Below the pieces are notes generated by a model, which saw only the letters and a program-made list of their open reading frames with translations, made no database searches and was not told where the DNA came from. Positions 48,711 to 58,633 of a stretch of 64,000 bases of DNA are shown piece by piece. The translations under genes were made by a program, and so were the position numbers. How positions within the stretch are numbered: the first letter of the stretch is position 1; every line of letters begins with the position of its first letter. Source of the DNA: Arthrobacter sp. GMC3 (GTDB taxonomy: Bacteria > Actinomycetota > Actinomycetes > Actinomycetales > Micrococcaceae). The DNA is taken from the NCBI RefSeq assembly GCF_002929305.1, contig NZ_PJIO01000002.1, forward strand, positions 496,001 to 560,000. Reading direction: 5' to 3'.

Positions 48711-50261
48711 TCAGCAGGTGGTACCGGCGGCCGGCACCGTGTCATTGACAAAGTAGTCGTCAACCGTCTTGGTAATGCACGCGTTGGAGCGGCCGTACGC
48801 GGTGTGGCCTTCGCCCTTCCAGGTGACAAGTACGCCAGAGTCCAGTTGCTTGGCCAGTGACTGCGCCCACTGGTACGGGGTCGCCGGGTCTCCGGTGGTG
48901 CCGATGACCAGGATGGGCCCGGCTCCGGCTGCGGAAATCTCGGTGGGCTTGCCGGTGGCCGGGAACGGCCAAAACTTACAGCTCAACCCTGAGTAGGCCA
49001 GCAGCTTCCCAAACGTGGGGGAGGCCTTTTCCAAGGCTGCGGCGTCCTCGCGCATATGAGCCGTATTGGAATTCATGGCGTAGTCAAGACAGTTGATGGC
49101 GGTGAACGCCGCGGCGGTGTTGGACTGGTATTTTCCGTCGGAATCACGATCGGCGGAGAAGTCTGCCAACGCCAACATCCCGGAGGCGTCACCTTCGAAC
49201 GCCAGCTTCAGTGCGCCGGCCAGAGGGGCCCACAGATCGGTGGAGTACATGGTGTAAGCCAAGGCATTGGTGAACTCTTCCCCTGTGACAACCCGCCGGG
49301 ACGGGGTTTGCTGGGGTGTTTTCGTATACACGTCGTTCAGGTCGCGGATTTGGGCGAGCGCCGTGTCAACAGTGCCGGAAACCGGGCAGTCCTTAGTGCC
49401 CAGGCAGGCCGCAGCCCAGGCCCGCAAGGCATTTTCAAATCCCACGGCCTGGCCCATGGAAATCTGGTCAATGGTCAGAGTGGGATCCAACGCCCCATCC
49501 AGGGAGAACTTTCCCACCCGCCCGGGGAACAGCCCGGCATAGGTGGCCCCTAGTTTGGTGCCGTAGGAGAACCCCATGTAGTTCAGCTTGGCGTCGCCCA
49601 CCACGGCCCGCAGAATATCCATGTCCCGGGCAGAGCTGACTGTGTCCACATGGGCCAGTACCGGGCCGGTGTTCTTGACGCAGAGGTCGGTTTCGGTCTT
49701 GGTGGCCGCCTCTGCCTTCTGCAATCCGGCGTCGGTGTCCATGTCAAAGGACTCCTGCCGGGACGCGTCCATTTGCGCGTCGTCCAGGCATTTGACCGGT
49801 TCCGAGCGCTGAACGCCGCGCGGGTCGAAGCCCACAATGTCGTAGGCGCTGCGGAGCTTGTCCGAGAAGTACGACTTTGCCCCGTTCTTGGCCATGTCCA
49901 CCCCTGAGGCACCTGGCCCGCCGGGGTTGATGAGCATGGCGCCCAGACGCTTGCCGGAGGCAGGCAGTCGGATCACCGACAGTTTGATGGAGGTGCCTTT
50001 GGGCTTCTCGTAGTCCATGGGCACCTCCACTTCGGCGCACTGAAAGCCGCCGTTGCAGGAGGTCCAGGTGACTGCCTGCGCGTAGTAATCGTTGAGGTCA
50101 GGCGGGACCTGGCCGATGGTTGAGGCCTCCGCGCTTGACTTGACGGTGGTATCGGGGGCCGGCGCCGTCGTCGTGCAGGCGCTCAGCAACAGCGCGCCCA
50201 CAGTTGCCGCGGCGGTGGCCAGGAGCAGGCGGTGACGCCGTCGAACAATTCCGGCAGGCAT
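48711..50261 (-). CDS. Secreted alpha/beta-hydrolase lipoprotein, tripeptidyl aminopeptidase-like
   Basis: 516 residues from the ATG at 50261 (AAGGAA 7 bp upstream; a GTG at 50276 is an alternative). An Arg-rich lipoprotein signal ends LLLSAC. The alpha/beta-hydrolase core has the oxyanion motif NPGGPGASG, nucleophile GFSYGTKLG, Asp in GTTGDPATP, and His in GEGHTAYG. The C-terminal TAP-like domain and even cysteines are typical of actinobacterial S33 tripeptidyl aminopeptidases (SlpD/SlpE type). It probably trims extracellular peptides. Confidence 0.88.
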   Translation of the reverse strand: MPAGIVRRRHRLLLATAAATVGALLLSACTTTAPAPDTTVKSSAEASTIGQVPPDLNDYYAQAVTWTSCNGGFQCAEVEVPMDYEKPKGTSIKLSVIRLPASGKRLGAMLINPGGPGASGVDMAKNGAKSYFSDKLRSAYDIVGFDPRGVQRSEPVKCLDDAQMDASRQESFDMDTDAGLQKAEAATKTETDLCVKNTGPVLAHVDTVSSARDMDILRAVVGDAKLNYMGFSYGTKLGATYAGLFPGRVGKFSLDGALDPTLTIDQISMGQAVGFENALRAWAAACLGTKDCPVSGTVDTALAQIRDLNDVYTKTPQQTPSRRVVTGEEFTNALAYTMYSTDLWAPLAGALKLAFEGDASGMLALADFSADRDSDGKYQSNTAAAFTAINCLDYAMNSNTAHMREDAAALEKASPTFGKLLAYSGLSCKFWPFPATGKPTEISAAGAGPILVIGTTGDPATPYQWAQSLAKQLDSGVLVTWKGEGHTAYGRSNACITKTVDDYFVNDTVPAAGTTC

Positions 50262-50279
50262 AAGGGATTCCTTCACAGG

Positions 50280-51455
50280 TTAGAGCAGGCTGACGGCCAT
50301 GGCTTCAAGGGCCAGTAGCGGGGAAACATTGGTGGTGGTCAGGCGGCGGCGCACATCGTTGATGGCGTCCATGCGCCCCAGGGTGATCTCGGATCGGGAG
50401 CGGCTGGCAAACTCTCCCAGGGCATCGCGCAGGGAGTCATTGACAAGCTCTACGGTGTCCTCGGAACGTTCGACGGCGGGCGTGCCGTGTGCGGCCAGCT
50501 GGAGTACCAGCACGTCCCTGTAGAAAGAGAGAAGATCGGTCAGGGCCCGGTCCAGCTGATCGGTCACGGAGCGTTTGGAGCGCCGCTTCTGGTCTTCCTC
50601 CAGCGCCCGCACCTGCGCGCGCATGGGAGGAGGCAGGACGCCGGTTTCCGGTGCACCAAGAGACCGCAGCAGATTGGCCTTCTCCGAAATGTCGCGTTCC
50701 TCGTTGGAGGACACCGCCTCCGCCTGAGCCAGTTCCAGAAGTGAACCGGCAGCCAGGACCGCCGTGGTGACGTCGCGCAAAGTTAGCGGAAGCCTGACGA
50801 TGGCCTCGCGGCGTTCCCTGGCTCCGGCGTCGGAGGCCAGGCGGCGGGCAATACCGATATGGCTTTGAGCGGCACGGGCGGCATGCAGCGCCAAGGCGGG
50901 GTCGATGCCGTCGCGCCGCACCAGCAAGGCGGCCACGTCAGCTACGGGGGGCAGCCGCAGGGTCAAGGTCCGGCAGCGCGATCTGATGGTGACCAAAACG
51001 TCGGCCGGGCTGGGGGCGCACAGGATCCAGATGGTGCGCGGCGGCGGTTCCTCGATGGCCTTGAGTAAAACGTTGGTGGTGCGCTCGGCCATGCGGTCGG
51101 CATCGCCAACGATGATCACCCTCCACCGGGAGGACGACGGGCTGTCGTGGGCCTTGCGGACAAGTTCGCGTGCCTCGTCGATGGCGATGGTCGTTTTTTC
51201 CGTCGCAATGACCGTCACATCGGCGTTGGTCCCGGCCAGCGTGGTGTGGCAGGCCTTGCAGATGCCGCAGCCGCGCTCCGCCAATTGCTCGCGTTCACAG
51301 ACCAGCGCGGCGGCAAAGGCCAGGGCCGCGTTGGAGCGGCCGGAACCGGGCGGGCCGGTGATCAGCCAGGCATGCGTGGGCGTTCCGGACTGTGCGGCAC
51401 GGCGCAGCTGTTCCACAACGGGGCCTTGCCCCTGCAGGTCCACCCAGACGCTCAT
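50280..51455 (-). CDS. holB: DNA polymerase III subunit delta'
   Basis: Clamp-loader subunit. 391 residues: P-loop ITGPPGSGRSNAALAF near 32-47 (Arg replacing the usual Lys, as expected for a non-hydrolysing delta'), a four-cysteine zinc module (CEREQLAERGCGICKAC), and sensor motif IRSRCRTL. The long C-terminal region is typical of actinobacteria. It overlaps tmk by 4 bp (ATGA), a conserved pairing. Confidence 0.92.
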   Translation of the reverse strand: MSVWVDLQGQGPVVEQLRRAAQSGTPTHAWLITGPPGSGRSNAALAFAAALVCEREQLAERGCGICKACHTTLAGTNADVTVIATEKTTIAIDEARELVRKAHDSPSSSRWRVIIVGDADRMAERTTNVLLKAIEEPPPRTIWILCAPSPADVLVTIRSRCRTLTLRLPPVADVAALLVRRDGIDPALALHAARAAQSHIGIARRLASDAGARERREAIVRLPLTLRDVTTAVLAAGSLLELAQAEAVSSNEERDISEKANLLRSLGAPETGVLPPPMRAQVRALEEDQKRRSKRSVTDQLDRALTDLLSFYRDVLVLQLAAHGTPAVERSEDTVELVNDSLRDALGEFASRSRSEITLGRMDAINDVRRRLTTTNVSPLLALEAMAVSLL

Positions 51456-52114
51456 GGGGTGCCCCGGGTGTTGGCGAGCAGCGTTTGAACGGCAGTATTG
51501 ATGGCGGACGCCAGTTCCGCGATGGGCAGGCCGGCGTGCAGCACCAGATAACGTTCCGGGTGGGCGGCAGCCAGGTCCAAAAATGCATGGCGGATGTCGG
51601 CATGGAAATCATCGGGCTCCGATTCGAGCCTGTCCTCGGCGGCGGCGCCGGCAGTGCGCCGGTTGCGCCCGTCCAAGGGAGTGACGTCAAGGAGAACCGT
51701 CAAATCCGGCCACAGGTTTTCGGTGGCCCATTCGTTGATTTGCTGGACTTCCGAGGTGCCCAGCCCGCGCCCTGCGCCCTGGTAGGCGATGGAGGAGTCA
51801 ATGTAGCGGTCGCTGATGACAATTTCACCCCGGGCCACCGCCGGGGCAATGACCTGGACCGTATGGGCAGCACGGGCGGCGGCAAAGATCAGGGCCTCGC
51901 AGCGGGCGTCAATCTCGCCCTGACCGTGATCCAACACCAGGGATCGTAGTTTCTCGCCCACGGGTGTGCCGCCCGGTTCCCGGGTGCGGACCACACTATG
52001 ACCAGCGTCGGTGAGGGACTGGGTTAACAGGGCGGCCTGGGTGGATTTTCCGGCCCCGTCCCCGCCTTCGAAGGCGATGAACAGGCCAGGCTTGGCGGCA
52101 GAGGGAAAAGTCAC
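51452..52114 (-). CDS. tmk: Thymidylate kinase
   Basis: Phosphorylates dTMP to dTDP. 220 residues: P-loop FEGGDGAGKST near 15-25, the dTMP-binding TREPGGTPVGE, DRYIDSSIAYQGAGRGLG with the conserved DRY, and a LID region with NRRTAGAAAEDRLES. It is translationally coupled to holB. The start at 52114 is ATG, 39 bp from the plus-strand frame upstream of the PLP enzyme. Confidence 0.94.
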   Translation of the reverse strand: MTFPSAAKPGLFIAFEGGDGAGKSTQAALLTQSLTDAGHSVVRTREPGGTPVGEKLRSLVLDHGQGEIDARCEALIFAAARAAHTVQVIAPAVARGEIVISDRYIDSSIAYQGAGRGLGTSEVQQINEWATENLWPDLTVLLDVTPLDGRNRRTAGAAAEDRLESEPDDFHADIRHAFLDLAAAHPERYLVLHAGLPIAELASAINTAVQTLLANTRGTP

Positions 52115-52216
52115 GTCCCTAGCCTACCGGCCGGAGCTGACAGCTTCCCCGAGTTGTCCACAGCCCGGAGTCATGAAGTAACCCCGGTGTGGGCCCGAGC
52201 ACTAGTCTTAGTAGCC

Positions 52217-53398
52217 ATGACGTACGAACCTTCTTCCCACCCCGACCAGCTGAGCCCGGAAACCATTGTGGTGGCCGCTGGGCGCCCGGCCCGAGACCAC
52301 GACGCAGCGGTCAATCCGCCCATCGTCTTGTCCTCCACCTATGTGGGTGTGGGCCAGGTCGTTGACGGGGACAGGGCCTATGGACGGTACTCGAACCCGA
52401 CCTGGGACCCGTTGGAAGAAGCTTTGTCGGAGCTTGAAGGGGCCACTTTGCCGGGTCTGATCTTCAGCTCCGGCATGGCCGCGGTGTCCGCCGCGCTTTC
52501 CCTGATTCCCGTCGGCGGTGTGCTTGTCATGCCCCGGCATTCCTACCAGGGCGCGCTGGTCATGGCGCAGGAACAGGCCGCCAAGGGCTTGTTCGTGCTG
52601 CGCACAGTGGACATCGCCAACAACGACGAGGTTCTCGCCGCGCTTACCGGCTCGGGCGAGAAAGCCGCGGACATGCTGTGGTTGGAGAGCCCCACCAACC
52701 CCATGCTGGAGATCGCGGACCTTCATGTTCTGTGCCGCTCGGCCCAGGCCGTGGGCGCTGTGGTGGTCACCGACAACACCTTCTGCACGCCATTGGTGCA
52801 GAGGCCGTTGGACCTAGGTTCCGACGTCGTTCTGCACTCGGTCACCAAGTATTTGGCCGGGCACTCTGATGTCATCCTGGGGGCGTTGGTCACCTCAAAC
52901 CCGCAGTTGCGCAAGGACCTCCAGCACTACCGCTCCATCCATGGGGCCATCGCCGGCCCGTTCGAGGCCTGGCTGGCCCTGCGTGGGTTGCGGACCCTTG
53001 CCTTGCGGGTGGAACGCTCGCAAGCTTCCGCGCTGGAGCTGGCCCGCCGGCTTGAACTGCACGACGGCGTTGACCGGGTCCTGTTCCCAGGCCTGGATTC
53101 CGATCCGGGCCATGAGCGGGCAAAAGCACAGATGCTCGGCTTCGGTTCCATCATCTGCATCGAGGTGGCTGGGGGCGAAGATGCGGCCGACGCCGTCGTG
53201 CAGGCGCTGCGTTTGTGGACACCGGCCACCTCGCTGGGCGGTGTGGAGTCGCTCATCGAACGACGGCGTCGCCACGCGAACGAGCCGGACACTGTTCCAC
53301 TGAACTTGTTGCGTCTGAGTGTGGGCATCGAAAACCTTGCAGACCTGTGGAATGACCTGGCGCAGGCGCTGAAAAAAGCGGTGCCCGCGTCACAGTAA
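52217..53398 (+). CDS. PLP-dependent trans-sulfuration enzyme (cystathionine gamma-synthase/lyase family)
   Basis: 393 residues from the ATG at 52217, the first start that gives a normal-length enzyme. Motifs: YGRYSNPTWDPLEEALSELE near 55-74, FSSGMAAVSAAL at 83-94, the PLP-phosphate/ring segment VVTDNTFCTPLVQRPL, and Schiff-base Lys211 in SVTKYLAGHSD. It converts or cleaves sulfur amino acids. Synthase, gamma-lyase and methionine gamma-lyase cannot be told apart here. It is divergent from tmk. Confidence 0.88.
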   Translation: MTYEPSSHPDQLSPETIVVAAGRPARDHDAAVNPPIVLSSTYVGVGQVVDGDRAYGRYSNPTWDPLEEALSELEGATLPGLIFSSGMAAVSAALSLIPVGGVLVMPRHSYQGALVMAQEQAAKGLFVLRTVDIANNDEVLAALTGSGEKAADMLWLESPTNPMLEIADLHVLCRSAQAVGAVVVTDNTFCTPLVQRPLDLGSDVVLHSVTKYLAGHSDVILGALVTSNPQLRKDLQHYRSIHGAIAGPFEAWLALRGLRTLALRVERSQASALELARRLELHDGVDRVLFPGLDSDPGHERAKAQMLGFGSIICIEVAGGEDAADAVVQALRLWTPATSLGGVESLIERRRRHANEPDTVPLNLLRLSVGIENLADLWNDLAQALKKAVPASQ

Positions 53399-53441
53399 TA
53401 CGCACGTGTTGAATGTCCTGGCCACGCGCTACGCTTGAGGT

Positions 53442-53819
53442 GTGAGCACTCTTATAAACGCAGCATCGTTCCTGATTCTTGTGGGCCTCGGGGTGGTTGC
53501 TCTAGGCATCCAAGTGATGGCCCTCAGCGACTGCCTGCGCACGCCCACCTCGGATTTTCAGCGCGTCTATAAGAGGACCAAATTGTTCTGGGGCGCACTC
53601 ACAGGTGCGTCGGCGTTCTTTGGTTTCATTTTCCTCATCGGTCCGGTGACGAGCTCGCTGGCCTACGGCATGCTCATCCCTCCGGGCATCGGCTTTAACT
53701 TGTTGCTGAACCTGGCGGCCGTCACGGCGGCCAGCGTGTACCTTGCCGATGTCCGACCGGCACTAGCAGAGGTCCGCGGACGAGGAAAAGGCAACCAAAA
53801 CCGCGGCTCATCCTGGTAG
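53442..53819 (+). CDS. DUF2516-family membrane protein
   Basis: 125 residues from a GTG, with three membrane helices (near 8-28, 50-68 and 78-98) and a basic Gly/Arg-rich tail. The motif ALSDCLRTPTSDFQRVYKRTKLFW-like loop between helices 1 and 2 fits the actinobacterial DUF2516 family. The function is not known. It stands 43 bp after the PLP enzyme and may be co-transcribed. Confidence 0.8.
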   Translation: MSTLINAASFLILVGLGVVALGIQVMALSDCLRTPTSDFQRVYKRTKLFWGALTGASAFFGFIFLIGPVTSSLAYGMLIPPGIGFNLLLNLAAVTAASVYLADVRPALAEVRGRGKGNQNRGSSW

Positions 53820-53838
53820 CTGCCAACACCGGGCTTGC

Positions 53839-54696
53839 TTAGTTCGGATCCACCGCTGACCACGCCACGCTGAGCTCACCCAAACGCCAACGTGATGGTG
53901 CCCTGACCACGGGCCAGCCGGCGTCGTACATTTTTTGGCACATGAGCAACCAGCGCTGGCGGTTCCCGAAGGACGCCATGGCAGCGCCCTCAAGCCAATA
54001 CTGGTCAAGCGCCTGTAAAAAGTTGTGAATTTTCTGCCCCGGCACATTGTGATGGATCAACGCCTTGGGCAGGCGTTCGGCAACGTCGCTGGGCAGCTCA
54101 AACGCACCAAACCGCATCGAGATGGTCAACGAGATTGGCCCGTTCCTCTCCAGCGCCACCCACGTACTGCGCCGGCCAATCTCATCGCAGGTGCCGTCGA
54201 CAAAGATCCCGTTCGGCGAGAGCCTGGCGCACACGGTGGCCCAGATCAACGCGACATCCGCCTCGTCGTACTGGCGCAGTACGTTGAACGCCCGGACCAT
54301 GGTGGGATTGCCGGGAACCGGGAGTTCGAAGCCGCCCACGGCAAAATTCAGGCCAGCGTGCTCCAATGGCTTGGCGATGCGGACCCGCTCGGGCTCGATC
54401 TCAATGCCCGTGACATGGGCGTCGGGACAGACGGCGTGGATCCGCGAATAGAGTTCCACGGCCGTCGTGGGGGAGCCGCCATAGCCAAGGTCCACCACCA
54501 GCGGGTTCCCGCCGGCGGCCTGGTCCATGCGCAGCCGCCAGGCCTCAGGGCCCGCCAGCCAGCGGTCCACCCTGCGCAACCGGTTGGGGTTGGTGGTGCC
54601 GCGGGTGACATTGCCAAACGGTTTGTTTCGCTGGCGAACACTTCGGCTTGCGGGGTCGGCGGAGGCAGCTTTCACCCTCTGCGCACGTTGAACCAC
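53839..54696 (-). CDS. Class I SAM-dependent methyltransferase-like protein
   Basis: 285 residues from a GTG at 54696. A basic N-terminus is followed by a Rossmann-type motif I (PLVVDLGYGGSPTTAVEL, near 64-81) and post-I acidic loop (VTGIEIEPERVRIAK). The later strand LSPNGIFVDGTCDE fits the fold. The family is conserved in actinobacteria without assigned substrate. It is convergent with the DUF2516 gene. The 218 bp upstream (54697-54914), before gpmA, holds no convincing gene. Confidence 0.78.
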   Translation of the reverse strand: MVQRAQRVKAASADPASRSVRQRNKPFGNVTRGTTNPNRLRRVDRWLAGPEAWRLRMDQAAGGNPLVVDLGYGGSPTTAVELYSRIHAVCPDAHVTGIEIEPERVRIAKPLEHAGLNFAVGGFELPVPGNPTMVRAFNVLRQYDEADVALIWATVCARLSPNGIFVDGTCDEIGRRSTWVALERNGPISLTISMRFGAFELPSDVAERLPKALIHHNVPGQKIHNFLQALDQYWLEGAAMASFGNRQRWLLMCQKMYDAGWPVVRAPSRWRLGELSVAWSAVDPN

Positions 54697-54914
54697 GGCT
54701 TAAGCGTAAGTGCCGGTGGGCTAACCGCACCACGTTCGTGGTCGCCGTCACGCCGGGCGTTCCTTCACCGTATGCGCTGAACTCGTCAGCCAGCGGTGCG
54801 CATAGCGAAAGTGACGCCGTACGCGAACAGGCTTCCGCCACCCCAATGGCGTGCAAACGCCACTTCGGCGTAGCATTTTCGCGCCCAGCTGGCCCCGGCC
54901 GCTAGTATGAAACC

Positions 54915-55661
54915 ATGACTTATAAGCTGATTTTGCTCCGTCACGGTCACAGTGAGTGGAACGCCAAGAACCTGTTCACCGGCTGGGTGGACGTTGACCT
55001 CAACGACCAGGGTCGCACCGAGGCTGCGCGCGGCGGTGAGCTGCTGGTTGAGAACAATATCCTCCCGGACGTGCTCTACACCTCGCGCCTGAAGCGTGCC
55101 ATCAACACGGCCAACATTGCCCTTGATAAGGCAGACCGCGGCTGGATCGACGTCAAGCGCGACTGGCGCCTGAACGAACGCCACTACGGTGCGTTGCAGG
55201 GCAAGGACAAGGCACAGACCCTGGCCGAATACGGCGAAGAGCAGTTCATGGAATGGCGCCGCAGCTACGACACCCCGCCGCCGCCCCTGGATGACGACAG
55301 CGAATTCTCCCAGGCACACGATCCCCGCTACGCAGATTTGGGCGACGCCCTGCCGCGCACGGAGTGCCTGAAGGACGTGCTCGTGCGCCTGCTCCCGTAC
55401 TGGGAATCGGACATCAAGGAAGACCTCAAGGCCGGCAAGACTGTCCTGGTCACCGCCCACGGCAACTCGCTGCGCGCCCTGGTCAAGCACCTTGACGGCA
55501 TCTCGGACGAGGCCATCGCATCCCTGAACATCCCCACTGGAATCCCGCTGGTCTACGAACTCGACGAGAACTTCGCCCCCATCACCGCCGGCGGCACCTA
55601 CCTGGACCCCGAGGCCGCAGCCGCCTCCATCCAGGCAGTCGCCAACCAGGGCAAAAAGTAA
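54915..55661 (+). CDS. gpmA: 2,3-bisphosphoglycerate-dependent phosphoglycerate mutase
   Basis: Interconverts 3- and 2-phosphoglycerate in glycolysis. 248 residues: phosphohistidine motif [10 protein letters not shown] at 7-16 (His11), [26 protein letters not shown], and the second catalytic His in [10 protein letters not shown] near 178. The length is right for dPGM. It is monocistronic, ending in a tetraloop hairpin. Confidence 0.95.
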   Translation: MTYKLILLRHGHSEWNAKNLFTGWVDVDLNDQGRTEAARGGELLVENNILPDVLYTSRLKRAINTANIALDKADRGWIDVKRDWRLNERHYGALQGKDKAQTLAEYGEEQFMEWRRSYDTPPPPLDDDSEFSQAHDPRYADLGDALPRTECLKDVLVRLLPYWESDIKEDLKAGKTVLVTAHGNSLRALVKHLDGISDEAIASLNIPTGIPLVYELDENFAPITAGGTYLDPEAAAASIQAVANQGKK

Positions 55662-55681
55662 CACGCACTTAAAGTACGACG

Positions 55682-55711
55682 CCGGCCGGTCACCTTCGGG
55701 TGGCCGGCCGG
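55682..55711 (+). terminator. Terminator of gpmA
   Basis: CCGGCCGGTCACC (55682-55694) pairs with GGTGGCCGGCCGG (55699-55711) around a TTCG tetraloop, with one mismatch; weak T-run after. Confidence 0.7.
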
Positions 55712-55737
55712 ACGTGTTTGAGGTCCGGTAAATCAAA

Positions 55738-55801
55738 AGCGCGCCCGTTCCCCGGTTTCGCTACACGTAGACCGGTAGCGACAAGGGGGAACGGGCGCGC
55801 T
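55738..55801. terminator. Long inverted repeat downstream of phoU
   Basis: AGCGCGCCCGTTCCCC (55738-55753) pairs perfectly with 55786-55801. The 32-nt loop contains a smaller stem. It closes the minus-strand phoU gene (stop at 55824). Confidence 0.65.
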
Positions 55802-55823
55802 GACCAAATGCGCTACTGGCGGA

Positions 55824-56486
55824 TTAGACGGCCAGGAAGTCCTCGGGCTGCCATTCGCCGGTGACAAGGTAGGACACCTTGCGGGCCACGGAAACCCCGT
55901 GGTCGCCGAAACGCTCGAAGTAGCGGCTGGCCAGGGTGACATCCACGGTGGTTGCTGCCGTTTCTTGCCATTCCGGGGCAGCCATCGTCTGGAAAACGGT
56001 GCGGTGGAGCTTGCTGATTTGCGCCTTCGCGGCCGTGATGTCCGAAACCAGTTCCAGATCGCGGGAGTCCAGCAGCTCGGTGACCTTTTCAGAGATGAGA
56101 ATGTCCAGCTGTGCCAACTCGGCAAACGTTGCCGTCAGGGATGCGGGGATCACATGGTTCGGGAAGCGCAGCCGGGTGAGCTGGGAAATGTGGCGGGCCA
56201 AATCTCCCATGCGTTCCAAGGAAGCGCTCATCCGCAAGGACCCTACGATCATGCGCAGATCGCTTGCCACCGGACCCTGCAACGCCAAAACGTCAATGGC
56301 GCGCTCGTCCAGATCGTTTTGTAGAAAGTCGATGCGGGCGTCGGCGGCGATAACTTCTTGGGCCGTTTGCAGATTTGCCGTGGCAAAAGCTTGGGTGGAC
56401 TTTTCGATGGCCTCGTTCACGAGGGAGGAGATCTCAATTAGACCCTCCCCGATTTGGTGAAGTTCGGCCTGAAAAACTTTGCGCAC
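55824..56486 (-). CDS. phoU: Phosphate transport/signalling protein PhoU
   Basis: 220 residues forming two repeats of the PhoU three-helix bundle, each with an (E/D)xxxD metal motif (DARIDFLQNDLDERAIDVLA near 50; RYFERFGDHGVSVARKV near 187). It mediates between the Pst transporter and the phosphate sensor kinase. It is divergent from the senX3-regX3 pair, the standard actinobacterial layout for phosphate control. The 167-bp gap between them would hold the PHO-regulated promoters. Confidence 0.93.
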   Translation of the reverse strand: MRKVFQAELHQIGEGLIEISSLVNEAIEKSTQAFATANLQTAQEVIAADARIDFLQNDLDERAIDVLALQGPVASDLRMIVGSLRMSASLERMGDLARHISQLTRLRFPNHVIPASLTATFAELAQLDILISEKVTELLDSRDLELVSDITAAKAQISKLHRTVFQTMAAPEWQETAATTVDVTLASRYFERFGDHGVSVARKVSYLVTGEWQPEDFLAV

Positions 56487-56653
56487 GCGTGTTTCCTTTC
56501 ATGGATTGCCCCAGTCATGGCGGGCTCGATCATCTACTAGCCTGCCAGTTGCACATGAACGCGACGGCACCACTAAGTGAACGTTAGTTGAACGGTAGGC
56601 AGCATGAGCCTGCTTTGAGGTAAACACCGCACATCTGCGCATAGTCTTGTGGG

Positions 56654-57898
56654 GTGAACCCTTTGCTCATTGGAGTTGCCGCAGGGCTGATTGGTTTGGC
56701 CTTGGGCGTTTTTGGCATGCTCGCCTTCAGTGCCAGTGAGCGCGCCCGGCGTCTGACCGTGGACATTCGCGAGCCTGCCCTTCCGGATGGCTCCGCCGAG
56801 GTGCTGTCGGTTGTCGGCAAGGCCTTCATTGTCATTGACATCCTCGACGGCGTGGTCCGGGCTAGTCCTGGCGCGTATGCCTTTGGCTTGGTGCGAGGTC
56901 ATACCGTGGTGCACCAGGAACTGCTGGAACTGGCCCATAGGGTGCGCCGCGACGGCGTCATCGAAGAACGCGAACTGTTGCTGCCGCGTGTGGTGCTGCC
57001 GGGGAAGAGTCCCAGTACTGACCCGCAGGCGGGTGCCCCCGCACTTGGCACGGTGGCTGGCGGAACTCCATCGCAGGGCGCCTTGGTACTCCAGGTCAGG
57101 GTGGCTCCGTTGGGCGAGGAATATATCCTGCTGCTGGCCGATGACAGGACTGAGATTGCGCGGACCGAGGCCGTAAGGAACGATTTTGTGGCCAACGTTT
57201 CGCATGAGCTAAAAACTCCCGTGGGCGCCATTTCCTTGCTGGCGGAGGCGCTGGAATCGGCACCCGAGGACGAGGTTACGGTGCGCCGTTTCGCCAAACG
57301 CATGATCACCGAATCCGCCCGCCTGGCAGCCCTGGTCCAGGACATCATCGAGCTTTCCCGCCTCCAGAGTAAGGACGTGGCCCAAGCCGCCACCGAGGTG
57401 GATATGAACGCCGTCATCGCCGAGGCCGTCGACAGAACCCGGCTGCCGGCCCAAAGCAAGAACATCACGCTGGTGGTGGGCGACCACGTGCCCGCCACGG
57501 TCTACGGCGATCAGGCGCAGCTGGTGACGGCGCTGCGGAACTTGATCGACAACGCCGTCCGCTATTCCCCGGAAAACACGCAGGTCGGGATCGGGCTGGC
57601 GGTGTCCGACGGCGTCGTCTCCGTCAGTATCTCCGATCAGGGTGACGGGATGAGCCCGGAGGACCAGGACCGGGTGTTTGAGCGTTTCTACCGGGTGGAT
57701 GCCGCCCGTTCACGGCACACCGGCGGCACCGGCCTGGGCCTGAGCATCGTCAAGCACATCGTGGGCAACCATGGCGGGGAGGTCTCGCTGTGGTCGGCAC
57801 CCAAGACCGGTTCAACTTTCACAGTGCGGCTGCCGCAACTAACTTTTCACACGGACGACGACGACCGGAGCCTTCGCACCGTCCGTCACCCAAGCTGA
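56654..57898 (+). CDS. senX3: Phosphate-responsive sensor histidine kinase SenX3
   Basis: 414 residues from a GTG. One N-terminal membrane helix (PLLIGVAAGLIGLALGVFGM), a PAS-like segment (about 45-165), the H-box NDFVANVSHELKTPVG with phospho-accepting His184, N-box NLIDNAVRYSPE, and G-boxes SDQGDGMSP and GGTGLGLSIVKHI. It phosphorylates RegX3 when phosphate is scarce. The regX3 gene follows after 32 bp. Confidence 0.93.
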   Translation: MNPLLIGVAAGLIGLALGVFGMLAFSASERARRLTVDIREPALPDGSAEVLSVVGKAFIVIDILDGVVRASPGAYAFGLVRGHTVVHQELLELAHRVRRDGVIEERELLLPRVVLPGKSPSTDPQAGAPALGTVAGGTPSQGALVLQVRVAPLGEEYILLLADDRTEIARTEAVRNDFVANVSHELKTPVGAISLLAEALESAPEDEVTVRRFAKRMITESARLAALVQDIIELSRLQSKDVAQAATEVDMNAVIAEAVDRTRLPAQSKNITLVVGDHVPATVYGDQAQLVTALRNLIDNAVRYSPENTQVGIGLAVSDGVVSVSISDQGDGMSPEDQDRVFERFYRVDAARSRHTGGTGLGLSIVKHIVGNHGGEVSLWSAPKTGSTFTVRLPQLTFHTDDDDRSLRTVRHPS

Positions 57899-57930
57899 CC
57901 CCACGCAACACCTAAAGGAGCACAACGAGC

Positions 57931-58611
57931 TTGAGCAGAATTTTGATAGTTGAAGACGAAGAGTCCATCAGCGACCCCTTGTCATTCCTGCTGGCCAAGG
58001 AAGGGTACGAGGTGGAGGTTGCTGACAACGGTCTGGACGCCCTGGTGGCCTTCGAGCGCAGCGGGGCCGATCTGGTGCTGCTGGATCTGCAGTTGCCGGG
58101 CATGAGCGGTACCGAAGTCTGCAAGCAATTGCGCCTGCGCTCCAACGTGCCGGTCATCATGCTCACCGCCAAGGACTCGGAGATCGACAAGGTGGTGGGC
58201 CTGGAACTGGGTGCCGATGACTATGTCACCAAACCGTATTCATCCCGGGAATTGATCGCCCGCATCCGCGCGGTGATGCGCCGCCAGGGTGAGCCCGAGG
58301 AGCTTGTGAGTTCCACGGTTCATGCCGGCCCCGTCCGCATGGACGTGGAACGGCACGTGGTGAGCGTGCACGGCGAAGCCATCACCTTGCCGTTGAAGGA
58401 ATTTGAGCTTTTGGAAATGCTGTTGCGCAACGCCGGGCGGGTTCTGACCCGGGGGCAGCTGATCGACAGGGTGTGGGGCTCGGACTATGTGGGGGACACC
58501 AAAACCCTTGACGTGCACGTCAAGCGGATTCGCAGCAAGATTGAGCCGGATCCGGCAGCGCCGAGGTTCCTGGTGACCGTGCGCGGGCTTGGCTACAAGT
58601 TCGAACCGTAA
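57931..58611 (+). CDS. regX3: Response regulator RegX3 (OmpR/PhoB type)
   Basis: 226 residues from a TTG with AAAGGAG upstream. Receiver domain with Asp8/Glu9, phospho-acceptor Asp52 (VLLDLQLPG) and Lys102 (YVTKPYS); C-terminal winged helix with LTRGQLIDRVWGSDYVGDTK and the final VRGLGYKFEP. It activates phosphate-starvation genes. The pair ends in an unusually long perfect hairpin at 58634. Confidence 0.94.
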   Translation: MSRILIVEDEESISDPLSFLLAKEGYEVEVADNGLDALVAFERSGADLVLLDLQLPGMSGTEVCKQLRLRSNVPVIMLTAKDSEIDKVVGLELGADDYVTKPYSSRELIARIRAVMRRQGEPEELVSSTVHAGPVRMDVERHVVSVHGEAITLPLKEFELLEMLLRNAGRVLTRGQLIDRVWGSDYVGDTKTLDVHVKRIRSKIEPDPAAPRFLVTVRGLGYKFEP

Positions 58612-58633
58612 GCAGCAGGCCCACGGAACGGGT